From Lachnospiraceae bacterium (lineage in GTDB: Bacteria; Bacillota; Clostridia; Lachnospirales; Lachnospiraceae): 64,000 nucleotides of DNA. Under the pieces are notes generated by a model. That model ran no database searches, was not told the DNA's origin, and worked only from the letters and a program-made list of their open reading frames with translations. Positions 34,601 through 41,700 of the stretch are shown here, piece after piece (the first letter of the stretch is position 1; the number at the start of each line of letters is the position of its first letter). The stretch spans positions 1 through 64,000 of the forward strand of contig WRAQ01000005.1 of assembly GCA_009780115.1 (NCBI GenBank). The letters are read 5' to 3'. A program made the position numbers and the translations under genes.

Positions 34601-34911
34601 CACCGCCAAATCCACCGGTGGTCCCGAACCTTACTACGATGTCTTTCAATCCGGCAGAGTCATTGCTTGTCCTTGCAGATGGCAGCTTCCTTGTCCTGAC
34701 AGATGAAGGCATTCCGTTAGGCAGATGGATATTGGGTGATGATTTTGTCTGGCTGTTTGATGAGGAGATACCGTTGGCATACTTGCCGCGGAGCGGTGAT
34801 AACATTAATCTGTTATTTTATATAATGCTTGCGGTTTTGAATCTTGCCGGTATTGGATTGATTTTTGCCTATCCGATGTTTAAGTCAAGAATCAGAGGAG
34901 TGAGAAAGTGA
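28684..34911 (+). CDS. Giant cell-surface protein with DUF11-like repeats and LPRSG sorting signal
   Basis: This 2075-residue secreted protein has a signal-like N-terminus (about 8-25) and a Gly/Asp-rich tandem repeat region (about 70-115). A long beta-rich body follows with DUF11-like adhesin modules around residues 750, 1205, 1400 and 1595, each with a DILP/DLLP-type motif. Then come a SpaA/Cna-B-like domain (about 1780-1905) and a Pro-rich wall-spanning stretch (about 1909-1985). The C-terminus has LPRSG (about 2034), a hydrophobic helix and a basic tail, a variant of the LPXTG sortase signal. A class B sortase gene lies at 40691-41590. AAAGGGAG precedes ATG. A strong terminator follows, so it is monocistronic. 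Confidence 0.85.
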   Translation: MKKCVSKRILPILLILVLNIPILQYLNENSIMITEAFETGFENYGIPDNDSEGSGLGGGEEPNGGPDTPSDGGEPDGDGNAGNISDGGEPGGGGNTGSIPGGDEPDGSDSTGSIPGEDADISSGEGNYYSGNEDECFNESCDNSDCLIHNIFEPFILFTPFSTEKPILDYIIEYTGRNNILTGETFTQFHFAHNLSQVNLIANPDPIVYTIKITPEAGTNQNDIIIKNISGASGPNWNAGSWELLVTVNQNDIYGGSFTYLTHFDVEAVNGFKSQTSFKVDVDCKVNGVSSASDSFVYEIGSVVIPDTTYVASAVYKGYNISHAASNEVAIVDHKGILGSVFNVSDIILKSTVNRNFSLTEPGTIFTDNITVSDTIKLPDGLYFGTDAKIILDGKDLLILDINETVDVKIDGRTWKLTVTDREGAAGSITKITYKLELDKGAATYLNLSTADYQMALSGIKTELVPDDFYDNDGEPILKIESIATVDSNSVVSGIAQTPLSKTTFITIYSNGEPVKDIHNPYASSFILKTPIEYYDATGKKFDINGDAVGQLNGIVPYSYYGGAIVRFALSEFGNNQDEAITMTLTDSYNGGYNSNQLRIHSVHPGSIRLENGDVVAPTGTNPTYIYEHASIDGGYFTATVGITGIPGAANRVASIIYNNLPSGAKSVGNAYIDFILQDSSLLASIPVGSVAVGVSNTIGLGYTYKGHNVSSRATGQFIYGGRQDYDVGGSKAVRRKTPLNGTTNIGSGFYAGDILTYSLVIKNTGELALNNLTVTDILTNEAVVKEPDGPFTVKLYKDNITATFPNDNITATAVLPPVIKSSSGVSISKVAANPPTEPQDYQIVLNFADIVVSGTEDYINANRLVLPKGWTMVIEYDIEILKTAAETSTVRNSFTVGGPGTGHPGWTFSHEAGAKPILGKTPVVSIIKTEAFDYHATLNPQGKTFPNARTLPDFEAAGPGGNKTLEYTLTGTYTRMLGDGNVRALRMLEILPVEIWKLGSTLTVTAQILEGPALSPATADYTINANFGTPAGPGIALGIPTGHSGSASSNIYLTARRTDNAPIPEGTELVMTVKVAGIDLPDSLFTEDDPNFDGTRTGFLDIENKARFTVMENMAAYFDAVLVETGNHLTGAASELDNQKDAAGINHKLRILLSDEAFIGLTKSVNRVSENGEWCCNPPSSTCSHIPVLLTDYGYGGGANTYERVEFSFKITNHGNDVKANIYDLLPEGLQLEGNISWVATRQGIFMDGGTILRGGANGYTATPVTPAFNQRQRISFEFDLIAEEQFTFTYTARVTTKATDYAALLAQYTSFVRDNEVVVAIPNTEGFQPINDQQNFFEPGDSTIGRTNAVSVTGSDQTGKDLLYAKAPITYVEDKIRPGIEKVLNGPSGSRLLNSAEKETWTLTVHNTSRVPMDTFTVMDVLPAGLEYQANSYVVNAPRHLQLTYDFDVVPQYNTQGDTLLIWAFTYNAVGSARSGLTKADVSNFKITFDSKPSANAVPIQYTNVAYVVPVAQVFDMVARNAGSSGTVYGTETWIGMDGYSNTSHFSGFHAVRASANVSFHNSNLITSYKTVADNDEFANALQYVTLDMVGEEIKYTLNIENSATTPKFNFRIMDILPMVGDKGTYTSEYRGSMFSVVGVKNLRVEAGAVGSSIFTTVPSSQYTVYFSNSGQAARGQWDASNAVWSNPVNSEDANAFLIVFNDNYELPGKQRLRISFTSSVDDSTDDWKSGGVAWNSFAYQFKLVKTSLINIRVEPAKVGVRVKPENGPDIVAVPENTLTVTKSSSRGAGGGPFHFRLFVQSSVFNQSNDTYTITWMPYPGGGDFALGTGTPDGWSKVFNGLPNGIYKVLEYPNAAIRDGDTNGTQSGPPAGTVTLTYNNNTNSPEFTLIGTPGNNAAGLTVRNRGPNPDPAPNPAAESTPEPEPSPSPSASPDPDDDIEPEDDPGSPPVPPAPPTPTPDPSPTPAPPPPPPPNPPVVPNLTTMSFNPAESLLVLADGSFLVLTDEGIPLGRWILGDDFVWLFDEEIPLAYLPRSGDNINLLFYIMLAVLNLAGIGLIFAYPMFKSRIRGVRK
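28894..29028 (+). repeat. Three 45-bp tandem repeats in the surface protein gene
   Basis: Units at 28894-28938, 28939-28983 and 28984-29028 each encode 15 residues of the form (D/G)G(G/D)EP(D/G)G followed by (N/S)(A/T)G(N/S)I(S/P). Such in-frame repeats can change copy number by slippage and alter the N-terminal stalk length. Confidence 0.7.
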
Positions 34912-34925
34912 TTAAAAGGTTAATT

Positions 34926-34953
34926 AAAAGAAGCCCTGCGGGGCTTCTTTTAA
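34926..34953. terminator. Bidirectional terminator between surface protein gene and pilT
   Basis: AAAAGAAGCCC and GGGCTTCTTTT form a compact GC-capped stem with A- and T-tracts on opposite sides. It serves the convergent ends at 34911 and 34973. Confidence 0.85.
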
Positions 34954-34972
34954 TATGAATCTCTTCATACTG

Positions 34973-36037
34973 TTATGTTGCCATTACTCTTCTGGTGAAT
35001 TGCTCCGGATTTATCGCATGTTCAATCGCGGCATAAGTAGTAATGGCGCGATTATTGTATAATTTCATGAGATACTGATCCATACTGATCATTCCCTCCT
35101 GAGATGATGTCTGAATCACACCGTCAATCTGATGCGCTTTTGCTTCACGGATTAAGGTACGAATAGCGGAATTTGTATTCATAATCTCAAAAACCGGAGT
35201 CAGCCCGCCCGCGATGCTTGGAATTAATTTTTGTGACACCACTGATTTAAGCAACATTGCTAATTCAATCCTGATTTGCTGCTGTTGGTCTGCCGGAAAT
35301 ACGTCAATAATCCGGTCGATGGTATTAACAGCTCCAACTGTATGCAGGGTTGAAATAACCAAATGTCCTGTTTCGGCGGCGGTCATTGCCGTCCGGATGG
35401 TTTCATGGTCACGCATTTCGCCTAATAGGATGATATCAGGTGCCTGGCGCAAACAAGCACGAAGCGCGGTCATATATGAATTTGAGTCCACCTCAATTTC
35501 CCTTTGGCTAACAATACTTTTATTATCGCGGTGCAAAAATTCAATCGGATCCTCCAAAGTAATGATATGACAATTCCGCGCTTTGTTAATCTGGTCAATG
35601 ATACAAGCAAGGGTAGTCGTTTTCCCGCTCCCGGCCGGGCCCGTAACCAAAACGATGCCATGACTTTCTTCGGCGATGCGCATGACTTCCTTGGGGATGC
35701 TCAATTCTTCAAAATGCGGAATATCGAAATGAATCAGACGAATCACGGCCGCCATAGAACTTCGCTGCCGATAAGCATTTACACGGAAACGCGAAAGCCC
35801 TTTAATTGAGACGGTGAAATCATCATCCCCGGTCTCAAGAAACCGCTCCATGCCCCTTTTCCCTGTTTCAAATAGTTGCGTAACGATTTCAGTCGATTTT
35901 TCAAGATTTAGGATATCATCATCTTGGGGAATGATTACGCCATCTATTTTGAAAATAATACGGCGGCCGGCACCGATAAAAATATCGGATGCCCCTTTCT
36001 CAACTGCTGATCTTAATAATTCATCCATTGTCATCAT
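34973..36037 (-). CDS. pilT: Type IV pilus retraction ATPase PilT
   Basis: This 354-residue hexameric ATPase powers pilus retraction at the inner face of the membrane. Walker A is GPAGSGKTTT (about 132-141), the Asp box and Walker B contain ILLGEMRD, and the His box HLVISTLHT is present. Start ATG 36037 is preceded by AAGAAGG at 7 nt; an upstream TTG at 36043 is less likely. It is the last gene of a leftward pilus operon. No PilB extension ATPase is encoded in the window, so that gene must lie elsewhere if these pili extend. Confidence 0.9.
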   Translation of the reverse strand: MMTMDELLRSAVEKGASDIFIGAGRRIIFKIDGVIIPQDDDILNLEKSTEIVTQLFETGKRGMERFLETGDDDFTVSIKGLSRFRVNAYRQRSSMAAVIRLIHFDIPHFEELSIPKEVMRIAEESHGIVLVTGPAGSGKTTTLACIIDQINKARNCHIITLEDPIEFLHRDNKSIVSQREIEVDSNSYMTALRACLRQAPDIILLGEMRDHETIRTAMTAAETGHLVISTLHTVGAVNTIDRIIDVFPADQQQQIRIELAMLLKSVVSQKLIPSIAGGLTPVFEIMNTNSAIRTLIREAKAHQIDGVIQTSSQEGMISMDQYLMKLYNNRAITTYAAIEHAINPEQFTRRVMAT

Positions 36038-36087
36038 AGGCAAACCTTCTTTCTTCTAACATTATGAAAAATATTTCTTTAATATTT

Positions 36088-36501
36088 CTAAAAACCAGGC
36101 CACAAATCAAAACCTTCATCAAATACGACCCAATCGCCGGTATCCCTAATCTTCCACTCAAGAGCCTCATAAAAATCATCTGATACAGCTATTCTGACGT
36201 GCAGTTCTTTTTGTTCAGATACAGGTAGAGAAAAGCTGAAAACTTCCCCGAAAGCTTCCACTTCAATATTCACCCCATTTATAAAATATGGTATGTCATC
36301 CTGCGCTAGGATTTCTGAAACAATGCTTTCCGCAAGAGTATCAGCTTCATAATAAGCAATCACAGCTTGTTTCCAGACGTCTGTCATTTTTTTATCAGTC
36401 ATAGCAGTCTGTAGTGTGATGACAGAAAATATCGTCAGGCTTAATACGGCAAAAACCAATAATATCGATGCGCTGCCTACGCCTATCCCACCTTTATTCA
36501 T
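36088..36501 (-). CDS. Small pilus-locus protein with N-terminal hydrophobic segment
   Basis: This 137-residue protein has a hydrophobic stretch (about residues 8-30) after GGIGVGS, resembling PilX-like minor components without a classical prepilin cleavage site. The rest is a polar domain. It overlaps the upstream gene by 4 bp (ATGA) and precedes pilT, so it probably contributes to pilus assembly. Family assignment is by context. Confidence 0.6.
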   Translation of the reverse strand: MNKGGIGVGSASILLVFAVLSLTIFSVITLQTAMTDKKMTDVWKQAVIAYYEADTLAESIVSEILAQDDIPYFINGVNIEVEAFGEVFSFSLPVSEQKELHVRIAVSDDFYEALEWKIRDTGDWVVFDEGFDLWPGF

Positions 36502-36944
36502 TCTTGCCCCTCTACTTTTCTCGTACTCGTTGTAAAAGACAATAATTCTTCTCCGGTTTTCTTTGTAACGGATATATCACCTATTCGGAGCGCAATGAAA
36601 TCAGAGGAGATATAGCTGGATATTGACATTATGTAAACCGCTTTTTCTTCCTGGCAAACTCGCCACTCTTCATCATAATATACTTGAATCAAGGCATTTT
36701 CTTTAGTCCCGGTATAAATTCCCTCCAAAGTTGCGGCAATTTTTGCAGCATCGCCGGAGAATGCCTTAAAACATTCGGCCCCGCTTTCAGCGGTAATAAT
36801 CGAGTTTTTTGTTTCATAATTACGGGTAGTGATGATATGCGCTTCGGAAATTATTTTCACACAGACGGCCGCACAAAAAGCAAACACAAGTATTACTATC
36901 ATTTGCTCCATTAGGAATAAAATTGAACGTGAATGATTTTCCAA
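36498..36944 (-). CDS. Prepilin-like small membrane protein
   Basis: This 148-residue protein has an N-terminal helix (about 8-33) containing EQMIVILVFAFCAAVCVKII, similar to the pilin spine helix with a Glu near its start. A classical GF-type cleavage site is not visible. It sits one base from the DUF4860-like gene and overlaps the next gene. A minor pilin role is inferred from the locus. Confidence 0.6.
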   Translation of the reverse strand: MENHSRSILFLMEQMIVILVFAFCAAVCVKIISEAHIITTRNYETKNSIITAESGAECFKAFSGDAAKIAATLEGIYTGTKENALIQVYYDEEWRVCQEEKAVYIMSISSYISSDFIALRIGDISVTKKTGEELLSFTTSTRKVEGQE

Positions 36945-36945
36945 G

Positions 36946-37419
36946 CTATAAGATTCCTTTCTTGCCGCGAGGCGAAATCAGGAGACTCTCGTTATTTACC
37001 GATATCCGTAAAAGCCCCTGTTCCAATTGTTCCAAGCGGTAAGTTTCGGCTTTCATAATTGGAAAACCGTCGCCTAATGACAATGGATACCCTTTTTCAA
37101 AAAACATTTCCCGTATCCAGCCATCGTAATGATAAATCATGGTAAAAAAAGTAATTCCGTCAAATTCCGATTCAATACAAAGAGCCGGAAAATCATGAAA
37201 ATCAGTAAGATAGACTTTGTTTATTTCGTCACCGTTTTTGACCTTTGTCCAGATAAAAGAAAGCGCAATCTGCTCATCGGCTTTTTTTTGGGTCAGGTTT
37301 ATAATGTTTTTGTAGCCGGTGCCGCTAAGACTCAAGACAATTAGTACCGAAAAAATGAACATACAAAAAATAAACAACACAAAGATAACATCAGTTTTCC
37401 GCTTACGGCCAAAATTCAT
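36946..37419 (-). CDS. DUF4860-like membrane-anchored protein of the pilus locus
   Basis: This 157-residue protein has a basic N-terminus followed by a single membrane helix (about 10-32) and an extracellular beta-rich domain. The layout resembles DUF4860 proteins found beside pilC/pilT in Clostridia. Its function is unknown; a minor pilin or anchor is plausible. It lies 34 bp after the next upstream gene in the same direction. Confidence 0.55.
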   Translation of the reverse strand: MNFGRKRKTDVIFVLFIFCMFIFSVLIVLSLSGTGYKNIINLTQKKADEQIALSFIWTKVKNGDEINKVYLTDFHDFPALCIESEFDGITFFTMIYHYDGWIREMFFEKGYPLSLGDGFPIMKAETYRLEQLEQGLLRISVNNESLLISPRGKKGIL

Positions 37420-37453
37420 TCCAAAATTCCTAACCCTTTCACCACCGTACTTT

Positions 37454-37774
37454 TTATTTCAGTGGGATTATCTCTATATCCGGCATGATATTACTGGCAA
37501 AAATATTATAACGAACTTCATATTTCGTTCTGTCAATGCGTACCCCATAATTTTCTTCAATATAAGTAATGTCACCCGGATAACTACCTTCAAGTGCGTA
37601 ACATGTAATTACGGCACGTTCAATGCTTTCCCGGAGAACGCGGATACCTTCGCTCCGGCTTGCGCGGTCTGTTACGGAAAGCCCATACATGACCATCAAA
37701 ATCATACCTAATGTAAAAGCAATCGGTAGAAAATAAGATAGAAATATCGGTTTTTTGAAGACATTTTTGTTCAT
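37454..37774 (-). CDS. Pseudopilin-like small protein
   Basis: This 106-residue protein has a membrane segment (about 12-32) followed by a helix and a short globular part with CYALEGSYPGDITYIEENYG, a pattern shared with type IV pilin and pseudopilin globular starts (ACYALEGSYP-like). Adjacent upstream is pilC, 5 bp away. Likely a major or minor pilin of this compact set. Confidence 0.6.
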   Translation of the reverse strand: MNKNVFKKPIFLSYFLPIAFTLGMILMVMYGLSVTDRASRSEGIRVLRESIERAVITCYALEGSYPGDITYIEENYGVRIDRTKYEVRYNIFASNIMPDIEIIPLK

Positions 37775-37779
37775 ATTCT

Positions 37780-38826
37780 TTAACCAATCGAAGTCATAAT
37801 ACTCATTAGCGGCAACATTACAGATAAAAGGACAATCCCAATTAGTATTGATGAAATAATAACCAGTGTCGGCTCCAGCCGGGAGATAATTTTGTCAATT
37901 TTGTCCTGCAAGCGGCGTTCTTTTCGTTCAACTATTTGTTCCATTACAGCATCTGCCATCCCGCCGCGGGCACCCAACATCAACATCTTATTGTCACGCG
38001 ATGAAATAAGCCCCGTCCGGTAAATTGATTCAAACAAAGTATTGCCTTCATTCAAAAGCTTTTGGCATTCTTTGTGTTTTGTGTCCACGTTTTTGGACCC
38101 GCCGCTGACTGCCGCCGCCATTAGCACCGCATCTTCAGTATCAAGCCCGCTTGCGGTAGTAAGTGCCAGAGCTGACATAAATCTGACCGTTGAGATATCG
38201 CCCATAAGCCCGCGATGGCCGAAACTTTTTCTGATTGCGCCAACAAAAGCATTTCTTATTGATGGCATTATCCAAAGAATGAGTGCAAAACCAACAATCG
38301 TTCCAAGCACGATTATTAAAACCAGCGAGATTCCGTTTAACCACGAACCAAATCTCATAAATCCGGCGGCGAGTGCATTCATTTGCACCCCCATCCGGTT
38401 AAAAGTCTCATTAAACATCGGCAATACCCGGATAATCAGAATGAGCATGATTGATACCATCATGATTAAGACAATTAATGGGTAAAAAACGGCATTTTTG
38501 ACTGATACTTCGATGCGGTCCTGCCGGTCATAAAAATCAGCAAGTGCTTTAAATGTCGAAGTCATATGCCCGGTTTTTTCACCAAGGGCAATCATATTCA
38601 CCATATAAGCCGGGAAACAGCCCGTCTGATGTAAAGACTCAGACATCATTGAGCCGGCATCCAGAGCGGTAAGGATGCTGGCCATCAACGCTTTCCCATC
38701 TTCGGATGCTTCGTATTCACCTAGCATCATGACACTCTCGGCCGGCGCTGCCCCTGCTTCAATCAGCATGTACATTTCACGGCAAAACATTGCAATATAA
38801 GAATTTTCCAGCGCTTTTTTTTTCAT
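37780..38826 (-). CDS. pilC: Type IV pilus/type II secretion inner-membrane platform protein PilC
   Basis: This 348-residue GspF/PilC-family protein has two T2SF domains, each ending in membrane helices (about 115-135, 165-190 and 315-345). Typical motifs ALGEKTGHM and the region around MLGARGGMADAV are seen. It forms the membrane platform that links the ATPases to the growing pilus. AAGGGTG precedes ATG. It lies 39 bp after the transglutaminase lipoprotein gene and probably shares its transcript. Confidence 0.88.
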   Translation of the reverse strand: MKKKALENSYIAMFCREMYMLIEAGAAPAESVMMLGEYEASEDGKALMASILTALDAGSMMSESLHQTGCFPAYMVNMIALGEKTGHMTSTFKALADFYDRQDRIEVSVKNAVFYPLIVLIMMVSIMLILIIRVLPMFNETFNRMGVQMNALAAGFMRFGSWLNGISLVLIIVLGTIVGFALILWIMPSIRNAFVGAIRKSFGHRGLMGDISTVRFMSALALTTASGLDTEDAVLMAAAVSGGSKNVDTKHKECQKLLNEGNTLFESIYRTGLISSRDNKMLMLGARGGMADAVMEQIVERKERRLQDKIDKIISRLEPTLVIISSILIGIVLLSVMLPLMSIMTSIG

Positions 38827-38865
38827 GACACACCCTTTTCACAATAATAAATAGCCTAATTTCAG

Positions 38866-39906
38866 CTAAAATAAAAACTTCACATCATAATTACTTCCAT
38901 CCCCGATAAACTGCTCAAGGGAATTGGTGTCATCAAGCAAGCTTGATGCGAAAGTCGGATCCATCAATATCCATTTTGAGCCGTCAAAGAAAATCACGCC
39001 GTCTACCCAGCCTGATTCCTTTGTATAAACATTAATCCATGCGTGATAAACAGTTCCGACATATCCGAAAACCAGCTTCGTAGGAATCCCTTGGCTGCGA
39101 AGCATTGCCGCCATCAGCACGGCATAATCAAAACAAATACCGGTACCGTTTTTCATGACACTGTCAATATCGGGAACATAACCCGCTTTGACACTTTTTG
39201 CAAATTCCATGTCATACGTAATATTTTCAGTGACATACTTGTATACCGCAGCGATTTTTTCCAACTCTTCCGGCTTACCTTTGGTTAAATCCCAAGCATG
39301 CTTAATTGCGGCATTATTTTCGTTATAATTGACATAATAATTTGGCCGGATAAACGGCGTGAACTCATCGACTAGTTCAACTTTAATTGATTCAGTTAAA
39401 ACAGTAGTATACGCACCGTTTCCGGCTCCCTGGAAAACCTCAATCATATAATCGCCGCTGCCTTCGGAGAGCGGATAAATACCAAAATCACCATCTGCCC
39501 TTTGGACATATAAGTGGTTTCCACCGGCAGGGAACGTTAACCTCACGCGCAAATCCCGGTTTGTTTCTTCCAAAAATTTGATCATAATATATCCATCACT
39601 GCTATTGGAAAAATCAAGCAGAACTTTATCATTTTCAGAGATATTTGTTCCGGAAGCGTTTGCTTCAGGTATCTCAAATCTAACCGGTTCACGCTCCGGT
39701 TCCGGTTCCGGTACAATAATAGTTCCCGGCGCAGTAGGGACATCTTCAGCCTCAAGGGGAGGGGAAGGAGTAGTTTCGCTGATTGCAACATCAACCGGTG
39801 CAGGAGTTTCAACTGATGTATCCCGGGGAATTTCCTGCGGACTATCTGAGCAACCGGACAGCACTATAATAAGTATAAAAAGAATAATTGAAAAAAACTT
39901 TTTCAT
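38866..39906 (-). CDS. Transglutaminase-like lipoprotein
   Basis: This 346-residue protein has a lipoprotein signal (lipobox VLSGC), a Pro/Glu-rich linker, a beta domain, and a transglutaminase-like cysteine protease domain near the C-terminus. The catalytic triad is readable: Cys in GICFDYAVLMAAMLRSQG, His in YHAWINVY and Asp in LMDPTF. It may crosslink or cut cell-wall or pilus proteins. It heads the leftward pilus operon. The gene has no Shine-Dalgarno sequence, and an extended -10 promoter ends 7 nt before ATG, so its mRNA may be leaderless. Confidence 0.8.
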   Translation of the reverse strand: MKKFFSIILFILIIVLSGCSDSPQEIPRDTSVETPAPVDVAISETTPSPPLEAEDVPTAPGTIIVPEPEPEREPVRFEIPEANASGTNISENDKVLLDFSNSSDGYIMIKFLEETNRDLRVRLTFPAGGNHLYVQRADGDFGIYPLSEGSGDYMIEVFQGAGNGAYTTVLTESIKVELVDEFTPFIRPNYYVNYNENNAAIKHAWDLTKGKPEELEKIAAVYKYVTENITYDMEFAKSVKAGYVPDIDSVMKNGTGICFDYAVLMAAMLRSQGIPTKLVFGYVGTVYHAWINVYTKESGWVDGVIFFDGSKWILMDPTFASSLLDDTNSLEQFIGDGSNYDVKFLF

Positions 39907-39913
39907 AGTAAAA

Positions 39914-39922
39914 ATTATATCA
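39914..39922 (-). promoter_or_regulatory. Extended -10 promoter directly abutting the lipoprotein start codon
   Basis: Read leftward, TGATATAAT lies 7 nt before the ATG at 39906. A good -35 is not seen, which fits an extended -10 promoter. The predicted start site is at or within 1-2 nt of the A of ATG. Confidence 0.55.
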
Positions 39923-40012
39923 TATATTATGGGGAAATGGAAGCTTTTCGGCGAGAAAAGTCCGGAAATATACTTGTTTTTTCATTCATTTCATGATAAA
40001 CTAGCAAATAAA

Positions 40013-40041
40013 TTGAACAGTGTCGTTGTTTTTCGTATATT
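40013..40041 (+). promoter_or_regulatory. Sigma-A promoter of the lipoprotein gene at 40065
   Basis: TTGAAC (40013-40018), 17-bp spacer, TATATT (40036-40041). The GGAAGGAG ribosome site follows 10 bp later. Confidence 0.6.
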
Positions 40042-40064
40042 AAATTTCCCGGAAGGAGAAAATT

Positions 40065-40688
40065 GTGAGAAAAAAATGGACTATTGCACTAATATTATCT
40101 GTCTGCCTAGTGCTTATACTTACGTCATGTGGTAAAAACGAACCCGAAGTAATAGAAAATCCGCCTCAGGAGCAGATCGAAGCACCAGTTGTTGTTGACC
40201 CGGAACCCGACCCGGAGCCCACGCCGGAGCCGGAACCCGTTTCTACTTTTGATATTGAAACAGACAGACATGATGCAATTTATAATCATAACTTGATTAA
40301 AGCAATTTATTTGGGAATGACTAGAACAGAGCTTGAAAATTCATTCGCTCCTTTAGATGAAAGCCAGCATGGCTACATACCCTACGATGACCACAATTTT
40401 TTTATTGAGTACTGGGGTAATGATACCGTAAAAGTGATTATCATATATGAAAGAGATATCTGGGAAACCTTTAACGGCATTACTTATGGCTCGGCGGCGG
40501 CCCAAATTATTGCTTCTTATGGCGAACCGCTTGCTATTGAAGATGGTTTATATTCTTATTATACTTATAAAAATGAGATTTTGAGCGAAGCGCCTTCGCT
40601 GGCTGAAGTCGATGTCAATTATCTATATTCGATTGGTTTCATTATTGCAGATGATATCGTCCAAGGTATTACGCTAAACCGTTTTTAA
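40065..40688 (+). CDS. Lipoprotein of unknown function
   Basis: This 207-residue protein has a lipoprotein signal (lipobox LTSC), then an acidic Pro/Glu repeat linker (about 45-60) and a globular domain. Two short internal similarities, IYLGMTRTELENSF and ITYGSAAAQIIASYGEP, look like a duplicated SmpA/BLIP-type motif. GTG 40065 is preceded by GGAAGGAG. It converges with the sortase gene (3' ends 2 bp apart) and shows no terminator of its own. Confidence 0.65.
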   Translation: MRKKWTIALILSVCLVLILTSCGKNEPEVIENPPQEQIEAPVVVDPEPDPEPTPEPEPVSTFDIETDRHDAIYNHNLIKAIYLGMTRTELENSFAPLDESQHGYIPYDDHNFFIEYWGNDTVKVIIIYERDIWETFNGITYGSAAAQIIASYGEPLAIEDGLYSYYTYKNEILSEAPSLAEVDVNYLYSIGFIIADDIVQGITLNRF

Positions 40689-40690
40689 TT

Positions 40691-41590
40691 TTATTCATAA
40701 ATTTGTTTGGCAAATATCACAAAGCGGCTGTTTGAAGTACTATTTTCACATGTCGCCAGAATTAGATATTGATCATTAATATCAAAATCAATTTTTGTAT
40801 CATATAATGCCCGCTTCAAAATCTGTTCTTTATATATTTTAAAGTTGTGTTCCGTATTGTCAAAGCCCTTTGCAGTAGAAAAATGGGTATAGCGGTGAAA
40901 CTGGAAATCATCTTTCTTTATATTGCGGGCATCATATTTGATTGCTGCGAAGATTTGATAGATGCCATTGTCATACAAGGTATCATAATTAATAATTTGA
41001 TTTTTTTCCCAGAAATCTTGATCTTCATACAATGTCAAATCGTGAAAAATCAAACCTCTTCTTCTTATGTTATGCCCGAAAATAATTTGAATTTGGTTTT
41101 TCGGTGCTATTTCACAGCGGCTATCAAGATAAGGAAGGCCGATTTCATCCCTAACATCATCAAAATTAACCCGGTCATAATATAAAGGATCTTCCTTGTT
41201 TTGCATAACAGGATAGTTAATCCGCGTATTGGCAATACTGACCCAACCAACGAGATCATTATTTTTGCTGTGCAAATAACGGAATCGCGCGGCAATTTCA
41301 AAAACCCGCGGAGTAGTTTCCGCTTCACGCTTAACTTCTGCATCCATACCCGGTTCGGGTTCGGCCGTCCATATTGTCACGCTTCCGTCTGCCTCATTTA
41401 ATCCGTCCGGTGCGGAATAATTCAGGGGCTGGTGCCCATCCGGTTCTGCAAGCTCTCTTCTAAGTTCGGCAATTTTGGCTTCTGCTTTACTTGCATCATA
41501 ATAATAAATCGCCAAAGATATCACCGAATAAAGAAAACCTAATGAAAATAAAACAAGAAAAAAAACTTTGGCCATTTTTAAGTGTTTCAT
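40691..41590 (-). CDS. Class B sortase
   Basis: This 299-residue membrane transpeptidase has an N-terminal anchor (about 8-30) and a class B-like sortase domain. Catalytic residues are His in FGHNIRRRG (about 173), Cys in LATCEN (about 280) and Arg in NSRFVIFAK (about 288). It should join sorted surface proteins to the cell wall, with the LPRSG protein at 28684-34911 as the only visible client. Class B enzymes more often use NPQTN-type signals, so the pairing is inferred. No Shine-Dalgarno sequence is seen, and a -10-like TATATT ends 6 nt before ATG. Confidence 0.88.
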   Translation of the reverse strand: MKHLKMAKVFFLVLFSLGFLYSVISLAIYYYDASKAEAKIAELRRELAEPDGHQPLNYSAPDGLNEADGSVTIWTAEPEPGMDAEVKREAETTPRVFEIAARFRYLHSKNNDLVGWVSIANTRINYPVMQNKEDPLYYDRVNFDDVRDEIGLPYLDSRCEIAPKNQIQIIFGHNIRRRGLIFHDLTLYEDQDFWEKNQIINYDTLYDNGIYQIFAAIKYDARNIKKDDFQFHRYTHFSTAKGFDNTEHNFKIYKEQILKRALYDTKIDFDINDQYLILATCENSTSNSRFVIFAKQIYE

Positions 41591-41596
41591 ACAACC

Positions 41597-41602
41597 AATA
41601 TA
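41597..41602 (-). promoter_or_regulatory. -10-like box abutting the sortase start codon
   Basis: Read leftward, TATATT lies 6 nt before the ATG at 41590. The -35 region is poor (TAGTAT at 18-bp spacing). Together with the missing ribosome binding site this suggests a leaderless transcript. Confidence 0.4.
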
Positions 41603-41623
41603 GCGGATTTACTTAAAAAATAC

Positions 41624-41652
41624 TAGTCATTATTAATGTTTAGTGATATAAT
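41624..41652 (+). promoter_or_regulatory. Sigma-A promoter of the Pel-type operon
   Basis: TAGTCA (41624-41629), 17-bp spacer, perfect TATAAT (41647-41652), about 48 nt before GTG 41701. Confidence 0.6.
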
Positions 41653-41700
41653 CAAATAGGCCGCAGTTGTGGGAATTTTGTGTAAAAAGGAGACCAAAGC

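Noticed and set aside
34320-34805. Leftward Gly/Ser-rich ORF of 161 codons under the end of the surface protein gene
   Set aside because: It is the antisense of the Pro-rich wall-spanning segment; the repetitive composition follows from the sense strand.
41591-41700. c-di-GMP riboswitch before the Pel-type operon
   Set aside because: The 110-bp leader lacks the conserved riboswitch core sequences and is largely occupied by two opposing promoters.
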